Source: Vitis vinifera
Lineage: Eukaryota; Streptophyta; Magnoliopsida; Vitales; Vitaceae
Reading direction: 5' to 3'
Assembly (NCBI RefSeq): GCF_030704535.1
Contig: NC_081807.1
Span: 8,396,001 to 8,460,000, forward strand
DNA length: 64,000 nucleotides
The position numbers were made by a program, and so were the translations under genes. Numbering within the stretch: the stretch's first letter is position 1; each line of letters begins with the position of its first letter. The notes below the pieces were generated by a model. That model saw only the letters and a program-made list of their open reading frames with translations. It made no database searches and had not been told where the DNA came from. This document shows, in pieces, positions 51,378 through 64,000 of the stretch.

Positions 51378-51688
51378 GGCTATGTTTGGTTCCATAAAAT
51401 TTGAGGGAAAATGTAAGGGAAAGAAAATACAAAGGAAAAATAGAAGGAAAGAAAAGTGAAGGAAAATAAAACATGGATTAAAAGTTGATACATTATTTTT
51501 TTTGTTACTTTAAACTCATTTTATTTATTTTAACTCATTAATATAAAGATTAAATAATTTAAAAATACATAAATTTTTAATTAGTTTTAATTATATTTGA
51601 TTTTCTTTTATATTTTTCATAGGACAACCTAACATGAAAAAATCATTTTTTTTATTTCCTTAGTATTTTCCGGGAACCAAATATAACC
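51378..51688. mobile_element. MITE copy 2 (311 bp), GGCTATGTTTGG family
   Basis: GGCTATGTTTGGTTCC at the left and the complement of GGTTATATTTGGTTCCCGG at the right, with TAA on both sides (51375-51377 and 51689-51691). It aligns with MITE copy 1 over its full length. Confidence 0.85.
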
Positions 51689-52945
51689 TAAAGCTAAAGA
51701 CCAGTTTGGGAATGACTCTAAGAAGTGATTCTAATCTTTCTAGCACTTAATTTTTTTTTTCAAGTGTTAGAAGGGGGTAAAAACGCTTCTTAGAATCACT
51801 GTGTAACAAGTTCAATCAAGTTCAATTTACTCTTACTTTAGCATGTTTCACAGTACTTTTTAAAAGTATTTCTAACCTTAAAAACACTTAAAACGTTTTA
51901 AAGGTAAAAAAAATAGGTGTTTAACAATATTTTGAAAAACACTTTAAAAAATTTTGAAAAACACACTTTTTCGGTTCGATTACGAAAACATTGCTTATTA
52001 CTATTTTTTAATTTGAAAAAGTAGAAAATAGGAAATGTATCTAATAGATACTAAATTGTTTAATAGAAAACAATTTTTTTTTTTTTTTTTTTTACTTTTA
52101 TTTTAAATTTGAACTTAAAAAAAAAATCTTTATATTTATATCACAAAAAACTTAATTTATTATTCCTTTATTTTTCTTTTTATTTTGATCCTCGTGATTA
52201 ACTTCTTTTTCATTAATACAAATTTCTCATCTTCTTAAACCCGTCATTTGGTAAGGGCAAATGTTAAATGCGTGGTAGAGACATATGATCTTAGGCTCTA
52301 TTCTTGCCATTAGAAATCCTTATTACTTGAAGCTAACTGTCGCAAGTGATGTCCGGCTCCCCGGGGTTGGAAGCCATGGATGGGTACATCTTTGATAAAA
52401 ATTGAATTGAAATATATATATATATATATATTTTAAATTATATCATTTTGATATAATGAAATAAAATTTAATCAATTTAAAGTTTTGATTTACATATTAA
52501 GATAGATATAAATAACTAGATAAATTTTACTTTTTTTATTATTTTTTGGCAAATAATTTAAGAATTATTTACTTTATTTTTTTTTGTAAGTTTAATTTTA
52601 GAAAAAAATAAAGAATTTTACAAATTATAATTTAGATTTACTTAAAAAATGATTAGTATTATAGAAAAACCATTAATAATGAATTTTAAATTCTACTATG
52701 TTCAAATAAATATATTAAAAATTATGCACTTTATATTATTGCATTTTTTTTCATTTCTTTAAGATTTTAATTAATGTATTTTCAATTTTTTAAAATATTT
52801 TTTATGAATGGAAGAATTTAATAATATTGTATTATTATGAAATTATTGTATTTCTGTGGGTTTAATGAAAAAAAAAGAATAAAAAAGAAAGATGTTAAAC
52901 CTGTGTAGTTGGTACAAATCTTAAATTTTGATACACCTCCTTTCA

Positions 52946-53229
52946 AATTATGTTTGGTCCCAAAAATTATTAAGAAAAAAAATTGTTGAAAAAAATGATT
53001 TTCTTTTTCTACGTGTTATCGTAAAAAAATATGAAAGCAAATTAAATAAAATTATATATTTTAAAGTTATTTAATTTTTATTTAAAAGAGCTAAAATAAA
53101 CAAAATGAACTTAAAATAATATATAAACTTTAAAATATATTTTTTTATTTTTATTTTCTTCTTCTTTTCCTTTCAATCTTTTCTTTCCATAACATATTTT
53201 CTCAAATTTCCCACCAACCAAACATATCC
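52946..53229. mobile_element. MITE copy 4 (about 284 bp), decayed
   Basis: ATTATGTTTGGTCC at the left and CCAACCAAACATATCC at the right form degenerate inverted ends of the same family. The target duplication could not be recognised, so edges are approximate. Confidence 0.5.
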
Positions 53230-53564
53230 TTACTAGAATTGCATCCATTACCTGCCATCCGTCCTGGATGTCCTATTTGAACAATCTGTCCTAGGTTTAT
53301 CCCAGTCACTTTTAAGGATCCAATTTAAGGTCTCGTGAGAACAAAAATGCTTACAGAAAAGACGAGATTGGATTCTAATAGTCATTCTTTAATATTTAAA
53401 TTAAAAGGATCATTAAGAAAAGTTGGATCATAAAACCCCAACTGGGGAGAAGGGTGTAAAATACACTAAATTAAAGCCAAACCAAAGTTTGGGATATTTA
53501 TACAGGTAAAGAATAAGCAGTAGGCAAGAGAAACCTGTACCAGAAGTTTTCTGCAGATGGTGTT

Positions 53565-56500
53565 TTAATTTACACGGGGTGCTATCTGAGAAATCCTTTC
53601 ATCTTCCAGAAGTTCATATGGATCGATATACTGGGGTGGCATTATAGGTGTTTTGCTTCCGTCATGGACAAAAGTCGGCCCAAAATACTGCCAAAGGAGA
53701 CCAGAAGGAAAAGGATCGAGTTTCAGTTGTAGTCAATATCCATGAGATACCAAGCTCACACACAAATAGAAAAAACAGCAGTGAGATTTGCACATGGCTA
53801 TGGGGAAAAGTGGATCAACATAGGGCCCAAGTTTTCCTTCAACAGCTATTTGTTTTTGACTGAAACTCTCTATGAACTTTCGAATAATAAAAGGTTAATG
53901 GGATATATGAACTATGAAATAGCTGCACAACAAAGTCTAATGTAACTATTTAGGGACAAGCAAAACTGAAGCCAAATGACATTGGTTAATGAAGTCAAGG
54001 AAAACTGAAACCAAATAGCATTGAGCAATCAGAAGGAAGCAGAATCACAGCAAGCACAGGTTCTTGTAGTGATGGTATGCATCCAGAAAAAGACATGAAT
54101 TGTCCAACTACAATAACAAGGTTAAGAGATATGAAACACACAAGAGTCGAGAAAAGGGAGCTTACAAAGTACAGAGCACAGAAGAATGCAACAGTTATGA
54201 GGATCAAAGGTCCAAATCCCAAGAAGAATGTTCCTCCAATTGTTAGCAAAAGTTTAGCCCGTGGAATCAGGCCCTGAAATAAAATGAAACATAGAAAGAT
54301 GTCAATCAGTTCACTACACCCAACCACAACACCCAACTACAGGAAAAAAACAAGGGGGGAAAAAGGAAGCAAGTTTGTCTCAATAGACGAGATAACCAAA
54401 TCATACCAGTATCAGAAAAGATATTTCACAGAGAACAAATGCAATAAGCAAGTCATGCGTTACCATTTCATGAAAAAATTCCAAGAATTCAGTTTTTATA
54501 CCATGAAATACATGGTTCTGCTTAAGGAGTATTAAAGTGCAGGAAGATCAATAAACCAAAAGAAATCTATTAATTACTTAGAAAATGTGTTCACTTGTGT
54601 TAAACTAGTTGCAAGTGAAAGCATGTCATAAAATAAATAAATGACCATCACCATAACCTGTCCATGGATTAAACACCTGCCACCCCTGTGTTGAACTAGT
54701 TCTTGCTCGTTACCTCCTGTCCTGTACAGTGGATTGCTTGCATGCCATCTTGACCATATAAGATTATGAACAAAACAATTCTAGTTTTAGAGTCCTTCTG
54801 TTTGTCCACAAAATTCAATTTAATTATTCCAGGAAATTTAAGAATAGAATTTTTCTTTGCATTATATGAGCTCCTCAATTTCCCATGTCTCCTCCATGTT
54901 GTCTTAGTCTACATTCATAGTCATTTAATGTGCTAGAATTTATTCTTGCATGACTTTCTAGGGATCAAAACTGTTAAGAGGACTGTGGTGGGGCAATAAT
55001 GTATATCATGTTGATTCAAGTTACAACCCTCTAACAAAACCAATCTTTTTTGGCGATTAAAAAGCATATCACGAATTGGTTAAATAGTGTCCGACTGCAA
55101 ATGGCATATGCATTTACAAGGACACACCTTATAGGCATTGAAGCACAAGTGAAGGTAGATGGTAAGGATGCTTCTACATTCTGATATGAGTAACCAATTA
55201 TCAAGGAAGATGTATGAGCACTGGATACTGAATTAATAAAATGAAAAGTGAATATCACCAAATATGGAAGCTAATTTAGTTTTACAAAATGATTTAACGA
55301 TGCAGTAATTCAACTAAACTGTAGCACAAATTCAGAGAGTAACATCAATTCAGAAGAAATCTGGATAAGATTGTTGTTCTATATCATGCAAGTTTATGAC
55401 ACAAACTTCTTTCAATAAATCCCTTGATATATTGACAATTTAATAAATAAGGAAAGAAAATGTCTAAACCTCAAGGCCTTCACTGTTCAACGCCATGGAG
55501 CGCTCCCTTTGATTAGATAGGTTTGCCTCGAAATCTGTGGAGTATGCATTTCTCTTTGAGAAACCTATATCTTCCTCCAATTTTATCTCCTCCTCTAGTC
55601 CATAGGCACCCCTCTTGCTGTCCTCAAGCAGTGAAGTGGGAGTCATGCCCCTTCTCTTTAATTCCTTCATAAACAATGACTCAGGAGGTTCTTCACCTGG
55701 AATACAACTATGATATCAGATACAGGGAAAACAGATACATCCTTGAATTAGTTAAAGAAAAAAAAACTAGAGACCTGCTTAAGGAATTCCAGATGAAGGC
55801 TTAAAGGCATAGCAAAAAGCCTAAAAACCAGTACTTCAAGAAAAGCTGAAATAACCAGGTTCTGAAGTATTACAAGACGCTAATATTTCTGAATTAACTC
55901 GGTACAGTTCCAAGACACACTAATGCTCCTGAACTAAATTAGTATAGTTCCACAAAACTACCTGAACCAGGACTAAACGATTTTTCACAACAAAGGCAAT
56001 GAATCCTATCATCATCCCTTTTAATAAACTGGAGGATACAACTCATGGATGTGTGTGCATGCATTATATTCCAATATTTTTCTAAATTTAATAAGAAGAA
56101 TGAAAAAGGAATACAAAAAATTTCAAAAACTCATAGACAAGCTTCAAAGAAAAATAGTTCTAATGATACATTTTTTTTGAGCAAACTAATGTAAATGAGG
56201 GTTTGATAACAGTTTTTTTCTGATAGACCCTCAAAATACAAAGGAGAGAGCATTCCATATGGTATAGATAGATTAAACTATTTAGACATAGGATTAAGAA
56301 CTAAAAAAATAAGGATATCAATCTTATCTTGCTAAAAAACTAACATAGCTTCTTTTTTTTTTTTTTTTTCCAAAGTCCCAGAAATATAAAGCTAACTTAA
56401 ACTTAGTAAAGATGTCAACTTTGCATCAGTCTCAGAATATACATATTATGACATCAAAACCAGTTTTTTTCTGAGCATACTTGTTGTATGTGAGAGGCAA

Positions 56501-57083
56501 TAATCCTGATTGCCTCAAAATTCAAGACATCTATCCCAACATTACTAATATCTAATCCCTTAACAAGCATTAACACATTGGCAATCTACACATTTGAGAT
56601 ATGAACTGAATAATGGTTGCCAAACTGTCATTCTTTTGATTTGCATTTCTCCTTATTAATTTCAAATTTTCCATTTTTTTTTTTGATGATTTTGGCTACG
56701 GATTTTTTTCTAAAAAATTTCAGTTTGCAACTCTGCATATCTTGTCAAGCGAGCAACAACCACATAATGAACGTAAACAAAGCAAAAGAACGCAAATTAC
56801 AAGTGTCAAAAGCCAATTTTCCTTTCTTTTCTAGTTGTCAGTTTTCTCGGCAACCAAACAGAGTATTAAAACAAATAAAAAAGGATTTACCATTGCTCTG
56901 GTTATCACCTTCCTGAACTCCGCAACAAACCCTAAGCCTTCTCCTGGTGAAAAACGCAGAATTCCGAATCCGTTTCCTGGAATCGAATTCCGAGAAAAGA
57001 CAGGTGGATTTCCTGGAAATTTTGGATTGGGAAATAGGGAGAGGAGGGAAAGTGGAGGATTTGAGAATCTGAAGAGAAGCCAT
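53565..57083 (-). CDS. Unrecognised 216-aa protein, probably plastid-targeted, one or two membrane helices
   Basis: Minus-strand exons 57083-56891, 55696-55470, 54273-54166 and 53687-53565 (introns 1,194, 1,196 and 478 bp, GT..AG, phases 1, 0, 0) encode 216 aa. The first 55 residues are rich in Ser, Arg, Lys and Phe and poor in acids, like a chloroplast transit peptide. Exon 2 is hydrophilic, with ELKRRGMTPTSLL and a Glu-rich EEEIKLEED stretch. Exon 3 encodes almost only hydrophobic residues (LLLTIGGTFFLGFGPLILITVAFFCALYF, described here by its position, residues about 148-176), long enough for one helix or a tight hairpin. Exon 4 gives a short hydrophilic tail ending PRVN. The start is the only ATG in frame; upstream frame extension lacks ATG. 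I do not recognise the family. Confidence 0.8.
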
Positions 57084-58632
57084 TGATGATGGCAATCAAG
57101 TGGAGAGGAATTTCATGGAACAAGGAAGGTGTGACGAGAAAGCCGAGCGTATTTTAGCGTAGCAAGGTTGTGGATTACTAATGTGCGCGTTGGAGTGAGC
57201 CTATTCGTGGTTAGTAGTTTCTTTTTGTGGCTGCAAGTTCAGAGAAAAGCGCACTCGGCTGACGTTGCTTTCGTTTTTTGGTTATGGTCTGGATTTTGCC
57301 ACACCAAACCTTCGTTCACAATTTTTTTTTTTTTTTTTTTATAAATAAAATTAATTTCAAATATAAATAAAAATAATTTAAAAAATATATATTCAGTTTC
57401 TCAATCTTTTAAATGCCTGTGTCTGTTTGGATTGTATTGAATTTCTTTTTCTTTAACGGTCAATAAGAGATTTTATGATTATTTGGCTAATATTGGATGA
57501 ATTAACTATGCTTTAAATGTATATAATATAGTTGCTTGGAAGAATTCACCATAATTAAATTAATGCACTGCAGATATCCCTAGGTAGAATTTAGGTAGAA
57601 AATGTCTCACTTTGATAAGATGGTTGAACAATAAATTTTGAAAATATAATTAAATTTTACTAAAATTAATTTAATAAATATTATTGACTTATTTTTTAAT
57701 AACTTAAAGTGAGGAGTTGGAACTACTTAAATCTTTATCTATTTGCTAGGTATGGTTTGTTGATACACGAGAGATATCTTCATTTCATAGCATAAATTCA
57801 ATGATTTAAATCAGAATAAATTCAATGATTTAAATCAGTAATATGATAGATATTGAATATATAACATTTTTAAAATTACTAATATTATGTTGGATTTTAT
57901 AAAAGTACTCACTAAAAAGAAAAATATTTTTCACATGTTTGATTTATTATGAAAATGATTTATACTATTAATAACTTGTTTAATCTTTACACATAAAATA
58001 AAATAAAAAAAAAGTTAAATGAGTTTGAAAAAAACATCTCAAATTTCTTTCTTTCTTTCTTTCATGATAAAAAAAGATTTTTATTTTTATTATTTAAATG
58101 TTTAGATGCTAAGAAAAGAAAGGCGAGGAGTAAAATACTAGGAAAATGTAAAAAGATTACTTTCAAGAAGAAAATTCAATTTTATTTTAATTTTCTATTG
58201 ACCTTTTTACTTCTATAAACAATAAAACAAGAGATAAGTTTTACCCATTTTTCTTTATTTTTCTTTTCTTCTCTTTTTCTAATCAATTTTCTCTCTCAAA
58301 TTTTCCTAGAAACTATATGTAGATGGTTATAAAGTTTTGAACCTTTTGTTGATAATATGCAAGAAGCAGAGCAAATTGAAAATTTTATGAATGTGGGAAG
58401 CCCAAACCTCTGATTTCAGTGGAGAAACATAAGACACAAACCTCCTAGAATTGAACCCAAGAAACCATTAAGTTCAAGAAAAAATTTCAGTACGAGTAAT
58501 AGGTCTTCCTACCATAGCTCTCAGCATATGTATTTCCACACTGCAATCCTCCTCCTGTGACTCATCTTCCTCTATGGCTTTGCCATTTGATATGTGGATA
58601 GTTGAAAAGCAGAGCAGAAGAGATGTATCATC
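57084..58632. other. Intergenic DNA between two minus-strand genes
   Basis: It contains the upstream region of the 216-aa protein gene and the 3' flank of the pyruvate kinase gene. Small repeats: a duplicated 24-bp phrase at about 57790-57838 and a CTTT microsatellite near 58043-58062. No gene recognised. Confidence 0.5.
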
Positions 58633-61600
58633 CTAGACAATGGTCTTCACTTGGATTGACTGGAAAGCCTTTGGGGTTGCACAAGATGGAGTGATATCTG
58701 AGACCACCAAAACCGTGTCGCCCTCTTCCAATACCCCCTTCATTTTTATGAGATCAATGGTTTTTGTGATGTTAGCTTCCATGTCCTCTGATAATTCAAC
58801 AAGAAGAGGGGTGACTCCCCATTGCAGATTCATACTCATTCGGGTGCTGTGGTTGTCAGTGAAGGCAAATATGGGAGAGTTTGGACGGTTGCGTGACAAG
58901 AGTGATGCCATTTGACCATGCTTTGTGTATACAAAGATGGCATCCACACCAAGGTTGTCGGCTGCAGAGGAAGTGCAGAGTTGAAGGATGTGAAAACAAA
59001 GCTATTTTTTGAGCCGATTTTGGAGCAGTAGCATTTAGATAATGAAGTTTTTGAGGTAAAGTGAATTAGTACCCATTTCCACAGCACAGTTGCAAATCTG
59101 CTCAGCTATCCGGTCAGGCAAAGATACTCCAAGCTGTCGCTGATGCAGTGCACTTTGGCGGTTCTCCTCACGACTCCATAGTTCCATTCTGCTGCTGGCC
59201 ATCCGCAAGACACAGAGTGCCTTCTGTCCGTATGAACCAATAGCTGACTCACCAGACAGCATTAAGGCATCAGCATACTGTCGAACAGCTTCAGAAACAT
59301 CTGCAACCTTATTACATGAAAGCAATATAAAGCCCTCAGATGGATGTCAACAAGTGGGAGAAGAGTTACTCGATTTATCTTTCTTTGCAGAAAGTGACTA
59401 TAGTAGTACCTCTGCACGGGTTGGTGTTGGATATTCAACCATTGACTCAAGGAGTTGAGAAGCAACTATAACAGGCCTGTTTAGTTGTCTGCAAACATGG
59501 GTTATCTTCGCTTGGACTACTGGAATCTGTTCAAGTGGGATCTCAACTCCAAGATCACCACGTGCCACCATGATACCATCAGAAGCTTCTATGATCTCTT
59601 CCAAGTGCTGAAGTGACTCCAAGCTCTCAATTTTTGCCAGAACTCCTATAGATCTGTGAAGAAAAACAACATTTCTCCAGTTTCAGATTCAAAGTCAGAT
59701 GATAACTTGGACAGTTTCACAGATCTTGATCTTCTTGACGTGCTAAATATTAACAGCTACAAGAAAGACGTAGTAACTATTTGAAATTGGAACACCCTTT
59801 CACATATATGATAGTCTCCCTTCTGCATAGCCTGACGTAGAGTTAACAGAAATGGTACAATGAGAATCCATGACAAGACAGATGTTTCTCTGCTAGTGTT
59901 GTTGTGTTTACAGACTGAGAAGCTTTTGGATTTAGCTGTTTGTTCAATTGAAAATAAGATCACGAAAAATCTGTCACGCTTTTAGATAAGACTGATGCCG
60001 TCATGGTCACCAAAGAGTTCCCACAGGAAAGACAAACAGAGCTGGTATGCGTATTGCTATTTCCTCAGAGGTGGTTTCCGAAAAATGAACAAGCACTAGC
60101 TTTCCATCAGACTCAACAAGCATAGAATTCTTATCAGAAGTGTATCTGTACTCTTCTGGTGTCAGAACAGAAGTGACAGAAGATTTCCAATATACTTTCC
60201 CAAGTCTAGTTTCATAAAACACTAATTGAAGCCTTCCTAGATGAGGGGAAACCTAACAAGCAAAGCAGGAACGAGGGGAATGATCAACAAATAGAAAAAC
60301 TAGTCCCAATCTCCCGACTTTAGTAAGATTGCTTGTACAAAACTTTCAAATAAACCACTAAAATACTCCTATTTTATTCACTAATAAGTGCAGACTCTGC
60401 ATTGACCCATTTCAAGACTAATCTAACAAAATATGCTGTTCCGATGGGAACTCCTAATTTACTCACTCATTATCCCTAGAGGGAGTGGGACATCTATATA
60501 TATATAGAGAGAGAGACAGAGATGTCCAGCCCTAAGATCTGGCCGTGGTATAAATCATCACAAGTGCACTGTTGACCTCATTGATTGCATTGGAAGAGCT
60601 ATAGATCGATCACCTCTAAAGGAGTACAAACTGATGAGATATCCAACTGAAACACTACTCATTGATTGAGTTATATTGTTGAGAAGAAGAAAACTGTAGT
60701 ATACACAGAAAATGTGGTTTCTTACTTGGATGATTTGTTGGAGAGGTAGCTCTTGAGTTGCTTGATGGCATTGGCATCCTTCACAAATGACATTGCAATG
60801 AAATCAACACCTTCAGAAATTCCAAACTCGATATCAGCCCAGTCCTGTAGATCATGCAATCCCAATATAAATATGATCACAAGAAAGTATAGTTGGTGAC
60901 ACTCCATTATGTCACCATCTTTCGCATCTATCTACAAAATTATAGAAATTGTCTTATTATAAGACAAAGAGAAATACTTAACAATGAATCCTTTGTTTAC
61001 TCAAGAGCACACAACGTTGATTAAAAGCTTGTCAGTTGCACTAACATACTACTTCTATTGTCTCTAGAAGCTTCCCACCGTCTACTTACACCTTTTTCTA
61101 AATCTATACAAAAAATTTCGAGAAAAAGCCTTTAAATAATCCCTTTGGAGAAGAATCAATTTCAATATGTTTATCATAAAGTTGGATTCTTATTATTTCT
61201 AAAAGAGTGCATTATGACAAATTTTCAAGAAAACCTAAAAGTTATAAAAATAAACTGAGAAAAGAAATGTACAACATCAGATTTTTCTGATACAAAACCA
61301 ACAAAAACAAAAGAACAAAATATATATATGAAGCCAACATTGGCTTTCCCTTCTGAAACTTTGACTTCTCCAAAGAACTATGCAAGCATTAATCTTTGTA
61401 CATACAAATCTTCTCAAGTATTTTCCCCTTAAGCTCAAAGGATTTAATCCAAGGCATGCACTTTATGAATCCATCACAAAAGATTTTAAAGACACTAGCG
61501 TATAGCAATACAAGCCACAAATCTAAAACAAAATGTAACAAACAACATTTGAAAACTACCTTGGTTGATATGGTGGGAAGCTCATAATTTTTCTCCACCA

Positions 61601-62624
61601 GCTTTCCATCTCTCCAAAAGCTCAACTTGGCACGAGGTAGGAGAAGACCAGGATCTGTGCACTTACAACGCAAATCATTCCCGATCTTTTCGATTACTTC
61701 AAAGCTTGCCATTCCACCGTCAATAACAACTTCATCACCCACTGTAATACCTGCAGGTCGTTTATAGAGTCAGATAAAATTTTTGCCTTTGCATTAACAA
61801 GAAAGCAATTCTTCTCTCAACCAGTCAATTAGCCCTAGTCCTCATACCTTCGGAAAATCCTTCATAGTTTGCTTGAACAGTGAATGGACGAGAACCCTCA
61901 AATTTTTGAGTGGTGAACAACCAGATCGACTCATTCTGTTGTCCCAAGAGGAATCATGTACCATCAAGATTGCAAAAATTTTAACAAGTAATCATCGCCA
62001 ACAAACAAAAATGGATTCCATACCCAATTTTGCCATTAAATCACTAGCTACTTCAAAAATTTCCAGACTATAAAAACCAAACTAATAGGTGGATATTAGT
62101 CTTTTTACCTCGGCTTTGACAGAGAAAGGAGCCCCATGATCAACCACATGGATCTGACCGCCCTCAGTATCAATCATCACTGAAACACAATACCCCTTTT
62201 CCTCGTTCAACCTCTTGATCTTCCTAATCACATCCCGATGCCACTCCCAGGTGTTATGGCACATATTAAGCCTCGCAACATTCATCCCGCTCGACGCCAA
62301 GTTCTCCAAATCCTCCAACAAGCAACACGCAGGCCCGATTGTGCACACCAGCTTGGTCTTCCTCATCCCTAAAAACCCCTTCTCCCTCAACTCCCCCTCC
62401 GAAACCACATCAAACCCCAAATTCCCATCAACGCTATTAGGCAACTGAGAACTCTTCACCTCCTCCAAACCCACTTGCATCGTTGCCCGAACTCCAAGCT
62501 TTATGCCAGAACGAACACCACTAGTACGAAAACAAACACCTGAAACCAGATTTCCCAAACCAGTACCTGGGCTCTTCCCAATGACCCCTTGCATAAACAC
62601 CCTTGAATTGGATGCGACCGCCAT
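58633..62624 (-). CDS. Plastidic pyruvate kinase, isozyme A (alpha) type
   Basis: Seven minus-strand exons (62624-62109, 61935-61848, 61750-61560, 60844-60726, 59653-59410, 59307-59073, 58961-58633) join in frame to 573 aa. Pyruvate kinase converts phosphoenolpyruvate and ADP to pyruvate and ATP; plastid forms feed fatty-acid synthesis. Residues 1 to about 50 look like a transit peptide. [12 protein letters not shown] (88-99) opens the catalytic barrel. AKIES gives catalytic Lys312 and metal ligand Glu314, and MVARGDLG gives Asp338. The K+/phosphate loop reads ARLNMCHN (Cys122 where classical enzymes have Ser) and the usual DTKGPEIR reads DTEGGQIH. The first is shared by the plastid alpha class from memory; the Gln is less usual. 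Introns are 173, 97, 715, 1,072, 102 and 111 bp. The gene appears intact. Confidence 0.92.
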
Positions 62625-63181
62625 GGATTTTTGGATGTGGAACTTGAGATTAGACCTTTGGAGTTGAATCAGGAAATGGTGGTGATAAAACGGTGAAGAA
62701 TGCTGGATGGGTGGATTTTTGTTAATTGTGATGGAATTCTCCGTAGATTTTTGGATTTTGTCAACGGCATCGGAGTTTTCGAGAAGGGTTAGGGTTTTGA
62801 GGGGAGTGAATAGTCCATGGAAGTGGCTTGGGGTTCAACCACTCTGGTGTGGCCAATAAATAATTTAAAATGTGAAAGTACACATGAAAAAGGGCGGGCA
62901 TACAGCTGCCGAAATTTAACGGTCAACTAAATTTTCATGGCGTAGGGTTTGCTAACGTGACCCGGGAGTCAGAAGACCCACTGCCTCTTATCCCCATATT
63001 CCTGACTTGTGGGGACTGTACGGCGCTGTGGCGTGTTTGGTGTGATAAGTGCGAGACAATTTTTGGTTTGAAGGTAGAGCACGCTTGAGTCCTTGACATA
63101 ATTTTTCAAAATGTTTTAGCCGAAAGGACAAAAAAAAAAAAACATAATAAATAAATAAAAGAAAAGAAAATAAACCCTACC
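62625..63181. other. Upstream region of the pyruvate kinase gene
   Basis: The promoter and 5' leader of the minus-strand gene must lie here. I could not assign a TATA box with confidence. It ends at a probable LTR start. Confidence 0.45.
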
Positions 63182-64000
63182 TGTAGACCCCCAAATTGGG
63201 ATATATCTAAAGCATTTTTTGCAATTAATTTTTGGTCAAGTGTCGCGCTCTTAGGCAGCCACGTGTCACTCTCGGATTGGCTGTTGAAGATTCAGATGAG
63301 CTTTTGAGGAACCAATAGAAGCTTGACAGAGGGCAAAGAAAAAGGGATGAAAGGAGCCGTTTCTTGGGCAGCCAAAGGAGGCGGGCAGCCAAAGAGGATG
63401 ATGGGTGAGCTGTTTTTGAGCAGCCCAAAGAGCTTAAGGTGACGGTTTAAGGGAACAGAGGAGCTGGGGCTGCAGGGGTGACAGGGGAGATATTTCAGTG
63501 ACCTGCTGAGGTGGAGAGGAGGAAGGGACGAAAAAAAAAAGAAAGGCTTGAGGAAGAATAGGGGAGCTCGCTTGAGTGGTCGGAGTTGCAAACAAGCCAT
63601 GGAATGTTTGGCTTGCTAGTTTTGGTGAGTTTTTTTTGAAAGAAAAAGCTTGCTGGTAAAGAAGGAGAAGCTAAAGGAGGTTGCTTTGTGAATTCCCAGA
63701 CAACCCTCGGGTTAGGTACGTCCTTGTTTCTCAATATACTGTCCCATTCTCTACTGATTCATGAGCATGGTTTTGGTTATTTGCCGTGGACGTCAAGGGC
63801 CACGGGATTGTTTTGATTGAACATGTTTATTCATATATGATGCTCTGCTTTGTCTCTCTCATACTCTTGATCTTTTCTTCTGTAAATGGTTGGATTCCCC
63901 TTGAGCTTGGTTTGGTTTTGATTTGTTGTATTGAGGGTCTCCCGATCATCCCCTCTTGTATTAGTTTTTAGCTATCATATGGAATGTGAGGCTATGGTTA
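63182..64000 (+). mobile_element. Probable LTR start (TGTAGACCCCC), cut by the window end
   Basis: TGTAGACCCCCAAATTGGG at 63182 resembles starts of plant LTRs. It is followed by a purine-rich stretch (63290-63570) and a splice-donor-like TTAG/GTACGT near 63713. The minus-strand sequence from 18527 has the same start and organisation. No second LTR, primer site or coding domain is visible before the window ends, so the call rests on resemblance. Confidence 0.35.

Larger units (their letters stand above)
51317..53564. other. AT-rich intergenic DNA with MITEs
   Basis: It holds two MITEs listed separately, a hairpin-like stretch at about 51706-51804 related to the 118-bp MITE, and long A/T runs. 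No gene recognised. Confidence 0.5.

Overview
The window is nuclear DNA of a eudicot plant. It shows introns with GT..AG borders, plastid-targeted proteins, an alpha-tubulin gene, and abundant LTR retrotransposons, MITEs and satellite DNA. The style of the repeats (LTRs carrying CCGGTTGA-type clusters, LTRs starting TGTAGACCCC, MITEs starting GGCTATGTTTGGTT) suggests grapevine (Vitis), but that is recall rather than a search. No bacterial, organellar, rRNA, tRNA or CRISPR features were found.

Left third (1-28.4 kb), repeat-dominated. A 1,968-bp solo LTR with a perfect 5-bp target duplication lies at 455-2422. A broken transposon-type ORF is at 3011-4067. A 6.9-kb satellite array fills 5246-12112; it has 21-bp subrepeats, a 357-bp two-part unit and a near-perfect 1,785-bp higher-order duplication. 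The array ends abruptly inside the gag gene of a minus-strand Ty1/copia element whose LTR is 12784-13635. A diffuse region, perhaps a decayed minus-strand LTR element starting at 18527, and a solo LTR (19158-20497) follow. Next comes a nearly complete but dead copia element (21911-28372) with two LTRs, primer binding site, polypurine tract and a pol reading frame broken by four Gln-to-stop changes and three frameshifts.

Middle (29.4-41 kb). Two plus-strand genes are present. The first is a four-exon gene for a 203-aa small membrane protein with a plastid-type N-terminus and an acidic segment, possibly SHORT HYPOCOTYL IN WHITE LIGHT 1-like. The second is a four-exon alpha-tubulin gene (450 aa). 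Between them are a MITE and a second solo LTR.

Right third (42-64 kb). Three minus-strand genes are present: a DNAJC17-type J-domain plus RRM protein (286 aa, last 7 codons on a tiny exon 3.7 kb away), an unrecognised 216-aa probable plastid membrane protein (four exons), and a plastid isozyme-A type pyruvate kinase (573 aa, seven exons). MITEs and a 1.2-kb hAT-like element with a perfect 8-bp target duplication lie among them. The window ends inside what looks like another LTR starting at 63182.

The five intact genes are independent housekeeping or plastid genes and show no operon-like linkage. All exon joins were checked by hand for frame and splice dinucleotides; no transcript evidence was available.
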